NCBI GenBank assembly: GCA_003049465.1
Contig: PYSS01000105.1
Span: 1-64,000 of the forward strand
Reading direction: 5' to 3'
Source of the DNA: Magnaporthiopsis rhizophila
Taxonomy: Eukaryota > Ascomycota > Sordariomycetes > Magnaporthales > Magnaporthaceae
Length of the DNA stretch: 64,000 nucleotides
Positions 20,905 through 31,611 of this stretch are shown one piece after another. Numbering within the stretch: position 1 is the stretch's first letter; each line of letters begins with the position of its first letter. The notes under the pieces were generated by a model. The model made no database searches. It saw only the letters and a program-made list of their open reading frames with translations, and was not told where the DNA came from. The translations under genes and the position numbers were made by a program.

Positions 20905-23175
20905 TGACGTTCTGAGCAACACGTCAAACAGATCATACTCGGCTACGCCTCCGCCGGCGAGAAACCGCAGGCCCAGCAATGTCCATACCGACGCTGGCAG
21001 AAGAAACACGGCCGACAATGGCAGCACCGCCGGCTCCTCAGTGGGCTTCCACCACGACGTTGCCGCGGCAGTGGACCTCTACTTCAAGTACTGCCACCGG
21101 CAGCCCATATGGTGCTTCGAGCGGCACGAGATTGGAGACCCGGAGACGCTGCCCGAGGAGCTGACAAGCAGCATCATGGCATTAACCGCCCGCTTCTCGC
21201 AGCAGCCCGTCGACACCCAGCTCTACATCAGCAACGCAAAGACGCTCATCATGCTCCGCTTGGCCAACGGCACCGTGGACCTCTACACCATCGAGAGCCT
21301 GTGCCTTCTCGCTTATTCCTCCCTTGTTGGTAAGTCGGTCCGCCCCCGTGTCTAGGACAAAAGGTTAGCTGACCCCTTGCCTCGCGTGCCCCTGTCAGAC
21401 GGCAACTTCCAGCTGGGCCAATTCCATCTCGGCCTGTCCCACCAGCTGTGTCGTTCGGCCTTGTTGGACGCGGAATCAGTCTACCCGCCCAACGACCCCT
21501 TGGCCGAACGGAAAAGACGTCTGTTTTGGAGCCTCCAGCTGCTGGAGCAGTTCTATGGCCGCCAAGACGCCCAGCTCAGCAACCCCAACAACAAGGTTCG
21601 GGACTCGTCCGAGTCGAGCCACGGGCCAGCATCAATAACAGCAGCATCGCCAGCGTCGGCCGCGGCTACAGCAGAGGACCGGTCCCCGTCCCTGCCGCGG
21701 GACGAGCTGGGAACAACAAACCCGAGCGAGCCCGGCATCTGGATCACGAGCATGTGCCTTGGCTGGGTTTGGAGCCAGGTGCGGCGGTACGTGGCCGACT
21801 GCGCGCGCGACGGCGTCGTCAAAGAGCCCTGGCGCCACGACTCGCCCTACGCAAGGGTGCTGTCCGACTTCATGGAGGCCGAGAACCGCATCCCCATGTG
21901 CCACCGCTACGACTCGGTCCGCTTCTTCGAGCGCGACGAGCACGAAATCAAGCAGAACCGTGACTACTGGGCCTGCTGGCTCAAGGAGCAGATGGTCTAC
22001 CACGCCATCGTCACCGTCCTCAACCACCCGTTCCTTTACATCGTCGGCGCCCAACACAATCCCAACCTCGGCATCCCCAACACCTTTTGGAGGCGGTCCA
22101 GCGAGCAGGCACTCCTGCATGCCACCTGGCTCGTCAGGATTATCGACATGGTCGTCGAGAAGCAGGTTGCTCTGGTGGTACGGAGACGGCCAGCCGCCCA
22201 AGATACAAAGCCTGTCTTTTTCTCTCACTAATTTCTTATCCCACAGGAGCCTATTGTCGGCCATGTTGCAGCAATCGCCGCAACTGTACATCTATACTAC
22301 AGCTGTGCCGCCGCGGCCAAGCTCAAGCACAAATCCAACACGGACTTTGCCAAGTGCCGCAAGTTTCTCAAGAGCTTCATCCCCTTCTCTGCTGCCTGCG
22401 CGGCACTGGTAAGTCTTTCCTGTTTATTCCACAATAAGACGCAGCACAATGGACTGAAAACGACCAGGACCGCAATCTCGACAAGATGGCCCTCATCGCC
22501 GCAGGAGCCGAGGCCGAAACCATCGATGTGGACGACGACTGGATGCCCTCCAAGATGTACCTTAGCGTACCCTTGATGTGGGAGATTCTCCAGTTCTCTT
22601 CCTCGTTTTCGTCCTTGTCTGTGGCAGCATTGGACCACAGGGGTGGCGGCGGCGGAGGCCTCTTCGACGCCTCCCTCGCCCCCGTCCTCCCAACCATGGA
22701 CGAATCCGACTCGTCGACGATCCTCGAGATCATCGTAGCCACCTCCCCGGAGATCAACGTCAACATCGCCGATGGCGGGCAGGAGGCGCCGACGCGGCCG
22801 CAACCATTCAAAAACCATCACCGCGGTGGCAGCAGCAGCAACACTCGTAGCGCCCGTGGTGGTGGCGTGCCGTCGGCGGCGAACAACAGCAACAGCAGCC
22901 ACAGCCACCACCACAACAACCACCACAACCACCACAATCACAGCCACAGCCACAGCCACAGCCACAGCCACCACAACTGTAGCAGCAGTAGCAACGATAA
23001 CATGGACCAGCAGCAGCAGCAGCAGCTCGACAGCCTCACCTTGTACACGACGCCTTGGCTGTATGCCGATCCGGGGCTGCTGCTGGGCATCGGGGACCTA
23101 AGCTTGCCGCCGCCGGACGAGGCGGGCACTGCTTGGTGGGAAGGGGAGAACCTCGATAACTTGATGTTGAATTAG
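20257..23175 (+). CDS. Zn2Cys6 transcription factor, Gln/His-rich
   Basis: Six exons (20257-20354, 20474-20710, 20794-21329, 21399-22165, 22247-22408, 22468-23175) sum to 2508 nt (835 aa). The zinc cluster is split by intron 1: ACLNCR, then RKKTRCPGEKPACSSCARLS. A short coiled coil (ERLQNLEDKLDLLL, dimerisation) follows, then a poly-Gln tract encoded by a CAG run at 20850-20901. The fungal_trans domain spans the middle (DLYFKYCHRQPIWCF; GQFHLGLSHQLCRSA; RLFWSLQLLEQFYG). The C-terminal region is rich in Ser/Asn/His, with alternating His-Ser, and has a second Gln run before an acidic end. It lies 496 bp downstream of the oxidase on the same strand and is the obvious candidate regulator of the N-demethylation cluster; the shared word was not seen in its own promoter. 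Confidence 0.9.
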
Positions 23176-23550
23176 AGCCGGGTAAAAGGTTAATTTGCAC
23201 CAAGTATCAACTTGACATTCTCACTGCCCTGCTTTGGTCGGATTTTTACATTTGGACCTTCACTCTGTGACTCCAGGTGGCACCAGCGAGCAGTTGCACA
23301 GCTTCTCGCCAATCGCTTCAAGCACCGAAAGCCCCGAGGATTCCTCACATCTATTGTCGACGCCCGACCCAGCTCATTGCTGCCTGATTGATCATGTCCG
23401 CGATGAGGCAGCCTTCCGCGCAGCTGGAAATGTAAAGAGGCTCGAAAAGCTGTCAAACTCCATTTTCCTTCCGACTTCCTTCTCCTCGATCCCGCAACGT
23501 TCCTTCTGGCACCTTTCTCCCTGGTCTTGCAACTTACGCACTCCTCCGAC

Positions 23551-25690
23551 ATGCTTTGTCGCGTATGCCAACGGATTTTCGGAGCAGACGGCGAGGACGC
23601 GCCATTACTCCAAGCCTGGGACCGCGCAACTCTATCGCATCATGAGACCTACCAATCTCTCAAGTCTTCTGCCGATACCGGTTGCTTGGTATGCACCGGG
23701 CTTTGGATGGCACTACAGCGCGCTCAGCAAAAAAAACACCAGCTTCAAGCAAAGCCTATCGACCGGCTCAGTAGAGACTCGCCCTGTCAGCACAATTTCT
23801 ACGTTGCTGTGGGGCCCCAGCCGTTACCACCTTTTTTCTTGTTTGATTACGGCCCGGTTATCCAATGTCTCAGATTCGTTCGCGTGCTCCTTCAGCAGTA
23901 TGTCAGCTCCCAATTGATGTCTATTTTGATGGCTGCATTGAACGTAGTCCGGAACTGACAGCAAAGAAGACATCCGGTATCTCCCCCGACGGACCACCAC
24001 CCCTTCTGCTTACACGAAATCCGCTGAGACGACAGCGACTTTCAAAACCTGGGTTGTCAACTGCATCGAAGGCCATCACGAATGCCGCAAACCGACTCCC
24101 GGCAGCACAACACGGTATCCAACCCGCCTTCTCGACTGCAAGCCCAGCCAGACCCGGCGAGATGTCGTCTCCCTGGTCGAAACCAGTCGCGCCGCCATAA
24201 GTGGCGCTTATATGACCCTCAGTCACTGCTGGGGCGACGCACACTGTCTGTCCCTCACCACCAGCAACTATGCCCGGCTTTTAAACCATTTCCCGACCTC
24301 GGATCTTCCCCAGCCGTACCAGGATGCCGTTTACGTCACCAGGCAGCTCGGTGTCCGATATCTCTGGATTGATTCGCTATGCATCATCCAGGAAGGAGAC
24401 AGGACAGACTGGCTCCGCGAGATCAAGACTATGGATCGGGTTTACTACAACTCGTACTGCAACATATCTGCCCTTGATGCAGCCGACGGGAACGGCACTC
24501 TCTTTCACGCCCGGAACCCAGAAACATTGACACCCCACCATCTGCTAGCACGACTCGAGGGACGATCCTTGCCCGGCGTTCTGACACGTTCTGACCACCA
24601 GCACTGGCAAGACGTCGACCTCGCTTTGCTCAACACACGTGCCTGGGTTTTGCAGGAGCGGCTGCTGTCCCCTCGAATCCTGCACTTTGGCCGCACGCAG
24701 ATCTACTGGGAGTGCCAGCAAGCGGACATATGCGAACTGCAGCCAGATTCTGCGGTTCATATACCCCCAGGGCAAAGACTGAGGGGTGTTATGGACTTGG
24801 GGTACGCCTCGACAGCACCAAAGACGAAGGTGTCCTTGTCCAATTGGGAGACTTACAAAAGGATCCAATGCTGGCATCGAATAGTCGAGTACTATACACG
24901 TTGCCACCTCACAGACCCCGGCGACAAGCTGGCGGCCATCTCCGCTCTGGCGAGGCAGGCGGCCGGCCCGCTCAGAGGTAGCTACATTGCCGGGATGTGG
25001 GAAAAGCAGCTGGCGACTGAGCTGCTCTGGTATGTCAAAGCAGACGCAACAGCCAATCGACAAACACTGTACCCGATGCCGTACCGGGCTCCGAGCTGGT
25101 CCTGGGCCGCAATCGATCAGCCCGTCCAGATCTGGGAACTGTCGAACGCGCGGCAGCTCGTCAGGGTGGAGGGCTACCACATCGATCATGAGACGGACGA
25201 TCCGACGGGCTTGATCAAGGGCGGGTGGCTTCGGCTGCGTGGGCAGCTGAAGCAGATGCAACTGCGGCCACCCACCAGCACTGACATAGGAGATATAGTG
25301 ATCCCTAATCAGCCGCGTTGGATGATGGTGCTTGACGGTCTCACCGTCCCCCCCACGACCTCAGGATGTGCGCACATGTCTGCGTCTCATACACTGTATT
25401 TCGACGCGCCGTACGGGGAGGATCAGTCGGATAGTGGTCGACTCGTCCATATGAATGCGTCCAGGGGCCTATATTACGTGCCCTTCTCTACGAAGCTATC
25501 CTATTATGATACGGCGGTGTATGGGCTCATCTTGGAGAGCATCGAGGAGGATAAGGATACATTTCGTCGCGTCGGGGTCTGTATACTTCACGCTCCGCCA
25601 ACCGACGTGCGGATTTTTGGCACCCAGATTCATGACGGCATGACGTTGAAGGACCTTGGCGACGGGGTGAGATCCATAGTCATCGTGTAG
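23551..25690 (+). CDS. HET-domain protein (heterokaryon incompatibility type)
   Basis: Exons 23551-23897 and 23962-25690 (donor GTATGT) sum to 2076 nt (691 aa). The HET domain core is clear: YMTLSHCWG, then QDAVYVTRQLGVRYLWIDSL and CIIQEGD, then MDRVYYNSYCNISALDA, and LNTRAWVLQERLLSPRILHF. The N terminus has paired cysteines (CRVCQ, CLVC), usual for this family. HET proteins trigger cell death on non-self fusion; many are orphan members with no assigned partner, and no partner domain (NACHT, WD40 or similar) is fused here. The C-terminal third is unassigned. The intron is inferred from frame and family sequence only. Confidence 0.85.
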
Positions 25691-27035
25691 GCGTTTACGG
25701 AGTTGGCTTGCGGCCGTTGGAGAACACAGCTGTGTGCCAAAGTGGATGTGCATCATGCCTTTGTGTCTGTTTCTCTCTCTGGACCGTGTTTCCGCTCCTT
25801 CATGGAGTGAGTGCTCCAAGGATGCTCGTCCGTTCGGACCGTTCGGGCAGCGAGAAAAAGGCTGGGGGATCATCATATTAGCCAGGGGATGGCGCTAGTG
25901 GTTCATGCGCAGGGGTGGTTTGGGTGGACTATTGGTTGCAAAATCCGCAAATTCCTGACAGGATCGGACGACGAGCTAGAAACCACCCTCAACGAGGAAA
26001 AAACGGACCATCAGCTCAGAGACGGGCGTTACAAGTTGAAAAGGGGGGGGAGATGACGTCCCAATTCGTGGGATTTCACCGACTGAGACGACGCGAGATG
26101 CAGCCAAGGCGAAGGCCAGAATAGCTCCAGTCCGGTCAGCGAGCAAAATTGCAAAGGATTCTGCGCTTTCCTTTCTGTTGGCGGTAATGTGCCCTCACCG
26201 CACCCACAAGGCTAGAGCGTGTCGTCGGGAGATTAAGCGCCGCATCCCTCGGGCATTTTGGGCCCTGCAATACAAATGCAGCGTTCGGCTCGATCCGTCA
26301 GATGTCGTCGCATCCCGAGAGGGTCTTGGCATCCACCATCCGTCGATCGTTGGCAACTTGACACGGCAGGCCCTTCTTCTCTAAGCGAGCCTTTATTTTT
26401 TTTACGAACGTGTTTGGCAGCAGCAGCAGCCTTCGCCACCTGGAGCAACCGATCGGAAGAGTGTCCCGAGAAAAAAAGGACCCAGGGCGCCGGGGCCTGA
26501 AACAAAGAGGCATGTGGAGGCCGCGGCCAGCTGCTGGGTCCGTCCATCACACCATCATCGTGACCTCCGGGACGGGAGACCGACGGAGGACGACCGGTGG
26601 ATAACGAGCTGGAGGGGGTCGGCTAAGGAGACCCAACGCGGTTTAGTCGTCAATGCGTGACGGACGATCATGGGTTCCCGTGTGGGTTGGCCTCGGCCTC
26701 GGCGGGCATGCCGAGGGTAAGTCGGAGCGAAGGATCAGGTGGCTCATAGGTATAAATGGCGGCGTCCTCACCTCGGTCGTTGTCGGTGTCTTGTCCTCTT
26801 TTCTGGTCAGCAGCCTCCTGCTTCTTCCATTCCCTTGTGCTTTTTTTTTTCCCCCCTTCTCTCGCTCCTTACCATCTGCATCTTGTCGCTTGTTCTGCTT
26901 TTGCGCTGCTATATAGCCAGCTGCACCTACACTACACCTTTTTTTGCCTTCTTGACAACAATAACAACAACAACACACTCATTCACACCCATTTTTATCT
27001 TTTTTTTTTTTTTCACCTCACCTTACAACAACAAA
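25691..27035. promoter_or_regulatory. AA9 promoter and long 5' leader
   Basis: No coding sequence is recognised. TATAAA at 26751-26756 probably drives the AA9 gene, leaving a leader of about 250-280 nt rich in C/T with a T run just before the ATG. The more distal part (25691-26700) is featureless to me. Confidence 0.45.
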
Positions 27036-28151
27036 ATGCTCGTCACGGCCGGGCTCGTGACGCTCGCCCTCAGCGGCTCGGCGGCGGCGCACAGCTGGAT
27101 GTTTGGCGTCTCGGTCAACGGCAAGGACCAGGGCGACGGCCGGAAGGCCTACATCCGCTCGCCGCCCAACAACAGCCCCGTCAAGGACCTCACCTCACCT
27201 GCTCTGGCCTGCGGCGGGAACGGCGGCAAGGCGGTGCCCAAGTTCGTCAAGGCGGCCGGCGGCGACACGCTCACGTTCGAGTGGTTCCACGACAACCGGG
27301 GCGACGACATCATCGACCTCTCCCACAAGGGGCCCATCATCACGTACGTGGCGCCCTACAGCGGCGACTCCATGGACGGGACGGGGCCCATCTGGTCAAA
27401 GATCGCCGAGGACGGCTTCAGCGGCGGCAAGTGGGCGGTCGAGCGCCTCGTCGCCGCCAAGGGCAAGAACGACGTGAAGCTGCCGCAGCTGGCGGCCGGC
27501 AAGTACATGGTGCGGCAGGAGATCATCGCCCACCACGAGTCGGACGCTACCTTCGACAAGAACCCCGCCCGCGGCGCCCAGTTCTACCCCAGCTGCGTCC
27601 AGGTCGAGGTGACGGGCTCGGGCACCGTCAAGCCGACCCAGAACTTTGACATCAACAAGGGCTACACGTACTCGGACCCGGGCATCCACTTCAACCTCTA
27701 CAACTCTGACGCTTCGACCTACAAGATCCCGGGCCCGGCTGTTCTCGGGGGAGCCGGAGGCGGCAGCGGAGGAGGCAGCGGTACTGCCCCTGCTCCTACT
27801 GCTACCCCTACCTCTACTCCTACCCCTGGCTCTGGCTCTGGAGGCTCCGGAGGAGGCAGCGGGTCCGGCAACGGTACTACTCCTACTCCTACTCCTACTC
27901 CTACCCCTGGCTCTGGCTCTGGTTCCGGAGGCTCTGGAGGTTCCAACAACGGAGGCAGCAACCCCAACACCGGCAACAACGGCGGCAACCAGGGGAACAA
28001 GCCCAACACCGGTAACAAGCCCCCCAGCCGAGGCGGCAACCGGGGAAACAGGAAGCAGGGCAACCAAGGCAACAACGGCAACCAGGGAAACCAGAACACC
28101 GACGGCTGCAGCCGCCAGAGGCCCCGCCGCGCCGTCTCCTTCACTGCCTAA
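27036..28151 (+). CDS. AA9 lytic polysaccharide monooxygenase with Gly/Asn-rich tail
   Basis: Secreted copper enzyme that oxidatively cleaves cellulose or related glucans. 371 aa, no intron. Signal peptide MLVTAGLVTLALSGSAAA is followed by mature His1 (HSWMFGVSVNGKDQG), which with His in DLSHKGPIITYV forms the copper brace; the axial Tyr is in GAQFYPSC. The catalytic domain ends near residue 225. The tail (about 145 residues) is an array of Gly-Ser, Thr-Pro and Asn-Gly-Gln repeats, ending in a basic segment with one Cys (DGCSRQRPRR). There is no CBM1. The start was chosen at the ATG at 27036 because it gives a cleavable signal ending exactly before His; upstream frame is leader. Confidence 0.93.
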   Translation: MLVTAGLVTLALSGSAAAHSWMFGVSVNGKDQGDGRKAYIRSPPNNSPVKDLTSPALACGGNGGKAVPKFVKAAGGDTLTFEWFHDNRGDDIIDLSHKGPIITYVAPYSGDSMDGTGPIWSKIAEDGFSGGKWAVERLVAAKGKNDVKLPQLAAGKYMVRQEIIAHHESDATFDKNPARGAQFYPSCVQVEVTGSGTVKPTQNFDINKGYTYSDPGIHFNLYNSDASTYKIPGPAVLGGAGGGSGGGSGTAPAPTATPTSTPTPGSGSGGSGGGSGSGNGTTPTPTPTPTPGSGSGSGGSGGSNNGGSNPNTGNNGGNQGNKPNTGNKPPSRGGNRGNRKQGNQGNNGNQGNQNTDGCSRQRPRRAVSFTA

Positions 28152-28310
28152 ACGGCTGTGCATCTTGTATCGAGCGATTGAAGCTCGGAAAACCGGGGAC
28201 GGCTACCTAGTGTAGCTGTGTAGAAAGAGACCCCCAAGTCTGGGGCTCGGACAGGACAGGGGATGGGCTGGCGGTATTGGCAGCCATCCATGACTTCACT
28301 TCTTGTATGT

Positions 28311-28312
<2 letters not shown>

Positions 28313-28349
<37 letters not shown>

Positions 28350-28363
28350 NGATTCGTTGTGTT

Positions 28364-28408
<45 letters not shown>
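28313..28408 (+). repeat. two poly(T) tracts around an N and a 14-bp unique segment
   Basis: 37 T (28313-28349), a single N (28350), then GATTCGTTGTGTTG (28351-28364), then 44 T (28365-28408). The 14-bp segment plus poly(T) is an exact inverted copy of 29319-29357. This marks an uncertain assembly join or a real inverted repeat around the small membrane-protein gene. Confidence 0.85.
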
Positions 28409-28409
<1 letters not shown>

Positions 28410-28738
28410 TTGACGGAGCAAATATTCCCTTCTGGCGCTCAGTTCGCCGCCAAAATTGCAATTTCTTTCGCATAATCTTGTCTTTGTCCTAGAGCTATGA
28501 ACTGGTAGTGTGATGTCGGCCCTAGACGGTATGGAGAATGTAGAAAAAAAAAAAAAAAAAAAGCGTCAAAGGAAAAAAAAAAGAGGGGTGTAGACGGAGA
28601 AAGGACCGGACGTGGAGAGAGGGGCTAGGGGCTCGGCTAGTTGAGACATGCATCAAACCCAGCAAAACCCAAAAACAGAGACAATCTCTCACTACAGCAC
28701 ACCACACCCAAGAAATCGAGCGGCACAGCAGCACACTC

Positions 28739-29272
28739 ATGGCCACCACCACCGACGAATCAACCCCACTCTTCCCCTCCTCCTCGGAACCAGACACAGC
28801 AACAATGAGCGCCCTCTTCTGGAAAATCGGCGCAATCTCGGGCGCCAGCGCCGTCGCCATGGGTGCATTTGGCGCCCACGGCCTCAAAAAGACGACGTCC
28901 GACCCGCAAAAGCTGGCCAACTGGGGGACCGCCGCCCAGTACCAGGTATAAATCTCACACACGCACACACACGCACACACACTCTCTCTCTTTCCCATCT
29001 GTGCAATCTACCTAACCACCCGCCACCCACAGCTCATCCACTCGGGTGCCATCCTCCTGTCCTCAGGCATCGGGGCCGGCAACCCCGTCGCGGCCGGCCT
29101 CTTCACCGCCGGCATCACCATGTTCAGCGGCAGTCTGTATGCCCTGGTCCTGGACCCGGACCGTTTTCGGTTCATGGGCCCCGTCACGCCGGTGGGCGGC
29201 CTGTGCCTGATGGCCGGCTGGCTGGCCCTCGGCTTCTCACGTCGCGGCGTCTTTCCTCCTCTGCGCAGGTGA
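28739..29272 (+). CDS. small DUF423 membrane protein
   Basis: Exons 28739-28945 and 29033-29272 sum to 447 nt (148 aa). The frame gives a DUF423/YgdD-type sequence: ISGASAVAMGAFGAHGLKK, the conserved start of the family, then about four hydrophobic spans (LIHSGAILLSSGIGAG; AAGLFTAGITMFSGSLYAL; PVTPVGGLCLMAGWLALGF). Function in fungi is unknown. The intron carries a CA/CT dinucleotide run. It lies between the two inverted poly(T)/poly(A) segments. Confidence 0.85.
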
Positions 29273-29318
29273 CAAACGGGGACAACTCAATAGGTAGATA
29301 TGGTACCTAGGTGGACGG

Positions 29319-29357
29319 AAAAAAAAAAAAAAAAAAAAAAAAACAACACAACGAATC
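29319..29357 (+). repeat. poly(A) tract plus 14 bp, inverted copy of 28351-28408
   Basis: 25 A (29319-29343) followed by CAACACAACGAATC, the exact reverse complement of the segment at 28351-28364. It sits 46 nt after the DUF423 stop. Confidence 0.85.
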
Positions 29358-29594
29358 CTTAACATAACCAATGCAGTCTAGTTGTACCATTATACCCATG
29401 AGAAAGCCGTGATAGAAACGAGGGGGTAGGGGGATGGGGTATCTAGTGCTAGCAATGCGCAGGGTTATACGCAAGTGACTACCTCATTACATGTATGCGT
29501 GTGCTCATGCCTCTCCACCACATTGTGATAGAATCGTGAAAAAAAAAGGAAAAAAAAAAAAAGCGGGAATCAAAACACACATAACTCATTAATC

Positions 29595-31611
29595 TTACTC
29601 AGCCTTGGGCTCGGCCGACGCCTCGGCGGCGATCGACAGCTCCTTGAGCTTGGCCTCGAGCTCCGATGTCCTACTCTCGGCCGTCTTGGTCTGACCCTGT
29701 GCCTCCTCGAGCTTGGTGCTGAGGTCCTGCGCCTTGGCCTCGGTCTCAGCGAGACGACCGCTGAGCGACTGCGCCTCCTCCTCCACCTTCTGAAGCTTGA
29801 CCTGCACGTCGGCTGCCAGTGCCGCCGACGCCTGCGACTCGGCCAGCAGGCCCTCCAGGCTGGACACCTTGGCTTGCGTCGTCTCAATCTCCTTCTTGGC
29901 CTCCTCGACGGCCGCAGTCTCCTTCTCGAGCTTCTGCTTGGTCTCGGCGTGCTCCTTCTGCTCCTCCTCGAGAGCCTTGGCGGCCTCGGCCTGCGACGAA
30001 GCGCCGGCCTCAAGCTGCTTCTTGGTCTCTTCGTGCGCCGCCTGCTCCGTCTCCAGAGCCTTCTGGGCCTCGGCCGTGGCGGCCTTCTCAGCCTCAACAG
30101 CCTTGGCCGAGTCCGAGCCAGAGGCGTTGGCAGCCTCCAGTGCGCTCTTGGTCTCGGCATGTGCGCCCTTCTCGGCCTCGAGAGACGCGGCAGTCTCGGC
30201 ATGTGCGCTCTTCTCGGCCTCAAGAGTCGCCACGGCCTCGGCCAGAGCAGCCTTCTCGGCCTCAACGGCCTTGGCCGAGTCCGAGCCGGAGGCGTTGGCA
30301 GCCTCTAGTGCGCTCTTGGTCTCGGCGTGTGCGCTCTTCTCCGCCTCGAGAGCCTGTTGGGCCTCGGCTAGAGCAGCCTTCTCGGCCTCGAGCGCCTGCT
30401 GGGCCTCTGCGGTCTTGGCCTTCTCGGCATCGAGAGCAGCCCTCAGCTCCGCGATAGAGGCCTTCTCTGCCTCGAGGGCCGTTTGGGCTTCGGCGCCGGC
30501 CGCCTTCTCAGCATCCAGAGCCGTCTTGGTTTCGGCATGGGCCGCCTTCTCGGCCTCGAGGGCAGATGCGACACCAGAAAGCTCCTCGGTCTTGGTGGCG
30601 AGATCGGCATTGGCCTTGTCGAGGCTAGCCTGCGTCTCGGCGGCACCACTGTCAGCCGAGCCGAGCTTGGCACGCAGATCCTCCAGCTCCTTGGTCTTGG
30701 CCTCGAGGTTGGCGGCGGCCTCCTCGGCGGCGGCGGCAGCAGACTTCTGCTGTGCGCTGTTCTCCTCCTGCAGTTTCTCGGCCTGGGCAGCTGCGGCGGC
30801 AGCCGTCTCCTCGCTCTTCGCCGAAGCGGCCTGGGCGTCTGCCTTGGCGGCTTCGAGCTCGGCTGTGAGGGTCTGGACCTGCTCCTCCAGTTTGGTCTTG
30901 GTGGCCGACGCATCGCCGGTAGCGCTCGCAGCCTCGGCCTTGGCGGCCTCGAGATCAGAGGTCAAGGCCACGATCTTGGCATCGAGCTCGGTCTTGAGCG
31001 TCTCCTTTGCACTGTTGGTCTCGTTGACGAGCTTGGTATGCTCCTCGCGGAGGGATGAGATTGTGCTCTGAGCGGACTCGTGCTTGGACGAGGCGTCTGC
31101 CACATCGGCCTTGAGCTTCTCAACCTCCGCGTTGAGCTGGGCCTGGGCCTCCTCGAGGGCGGACTGGATAGTGGGGCAAAAACCGAGAATGTCAGTGCCG
31201 GGTCAGGGAAAACACGCAGAACAACAAGCGACGTACGATTTTGGCTTGCGATTCCTTCTCGGCAGCCTCCTTGGCTGCCTGAGCGTCGGCCAGCTGCTTC
31301 TCAACAGCGGCCTTCTGCTTGGTGAGCTCATCGACCTGGGCGGTCAGGGCCTTGATCTCGCCATCGCGGGACTCGGCGGCGCTCGAGGCGGCCTTTGCGG
31401 CGGCCTCGAGCTCGGCCTTCTGCTTCTCGAGAGCGGCCTTGGCGGCCGACAGCTCGTCGGCACGGCCCTCCAGGGTCTCGATCTCGGCATCGCGCGTCTC
31501 CAGGTCCTCCCTGACGGTGGACAGCTCCTCGGTGAGCTCGTCGACCTTTGCCTGCAGTTCCTTGGAGTCGTCCTTCTCCGGGGCCTTGGATGAGCCGAAT
31601 AGCCCGAACAT
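29595..31611 (-). CDS. Ala/Glu-rich coiled-coil repeat protein
   Basis: Exons 31611-31237 and 31163-29595 (GT-AG intron with a CTGAC branch) sum to 1944 nt (647 aa). It starts MFGLFGSSKAPEKDDS and is then almost wholly predicted coiled coil. The middle is built from repeats of about 14 residues of the type ALEAEKAAHAETKS, and a block containing ALEAANASGSDSAKAVEAEK occurs twice. There is no membrane span, signal or catalytic motif. Composition resembles cytoskeletal or septum/eisosome-type scaffolds and LEA-like proteins, but I do not recognise a specific family. High GC and strong codon bias fit an expressed gene. Confidence 0.8.

Noticed and set aside
22880..22980. CAC/CAA-rich direct repeats looking like a CRISPR or satellite array
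   Set aside because: They encode the His/Asn/Ser-rich region of the Zn2Cys6 protein; no spacers or regular units.
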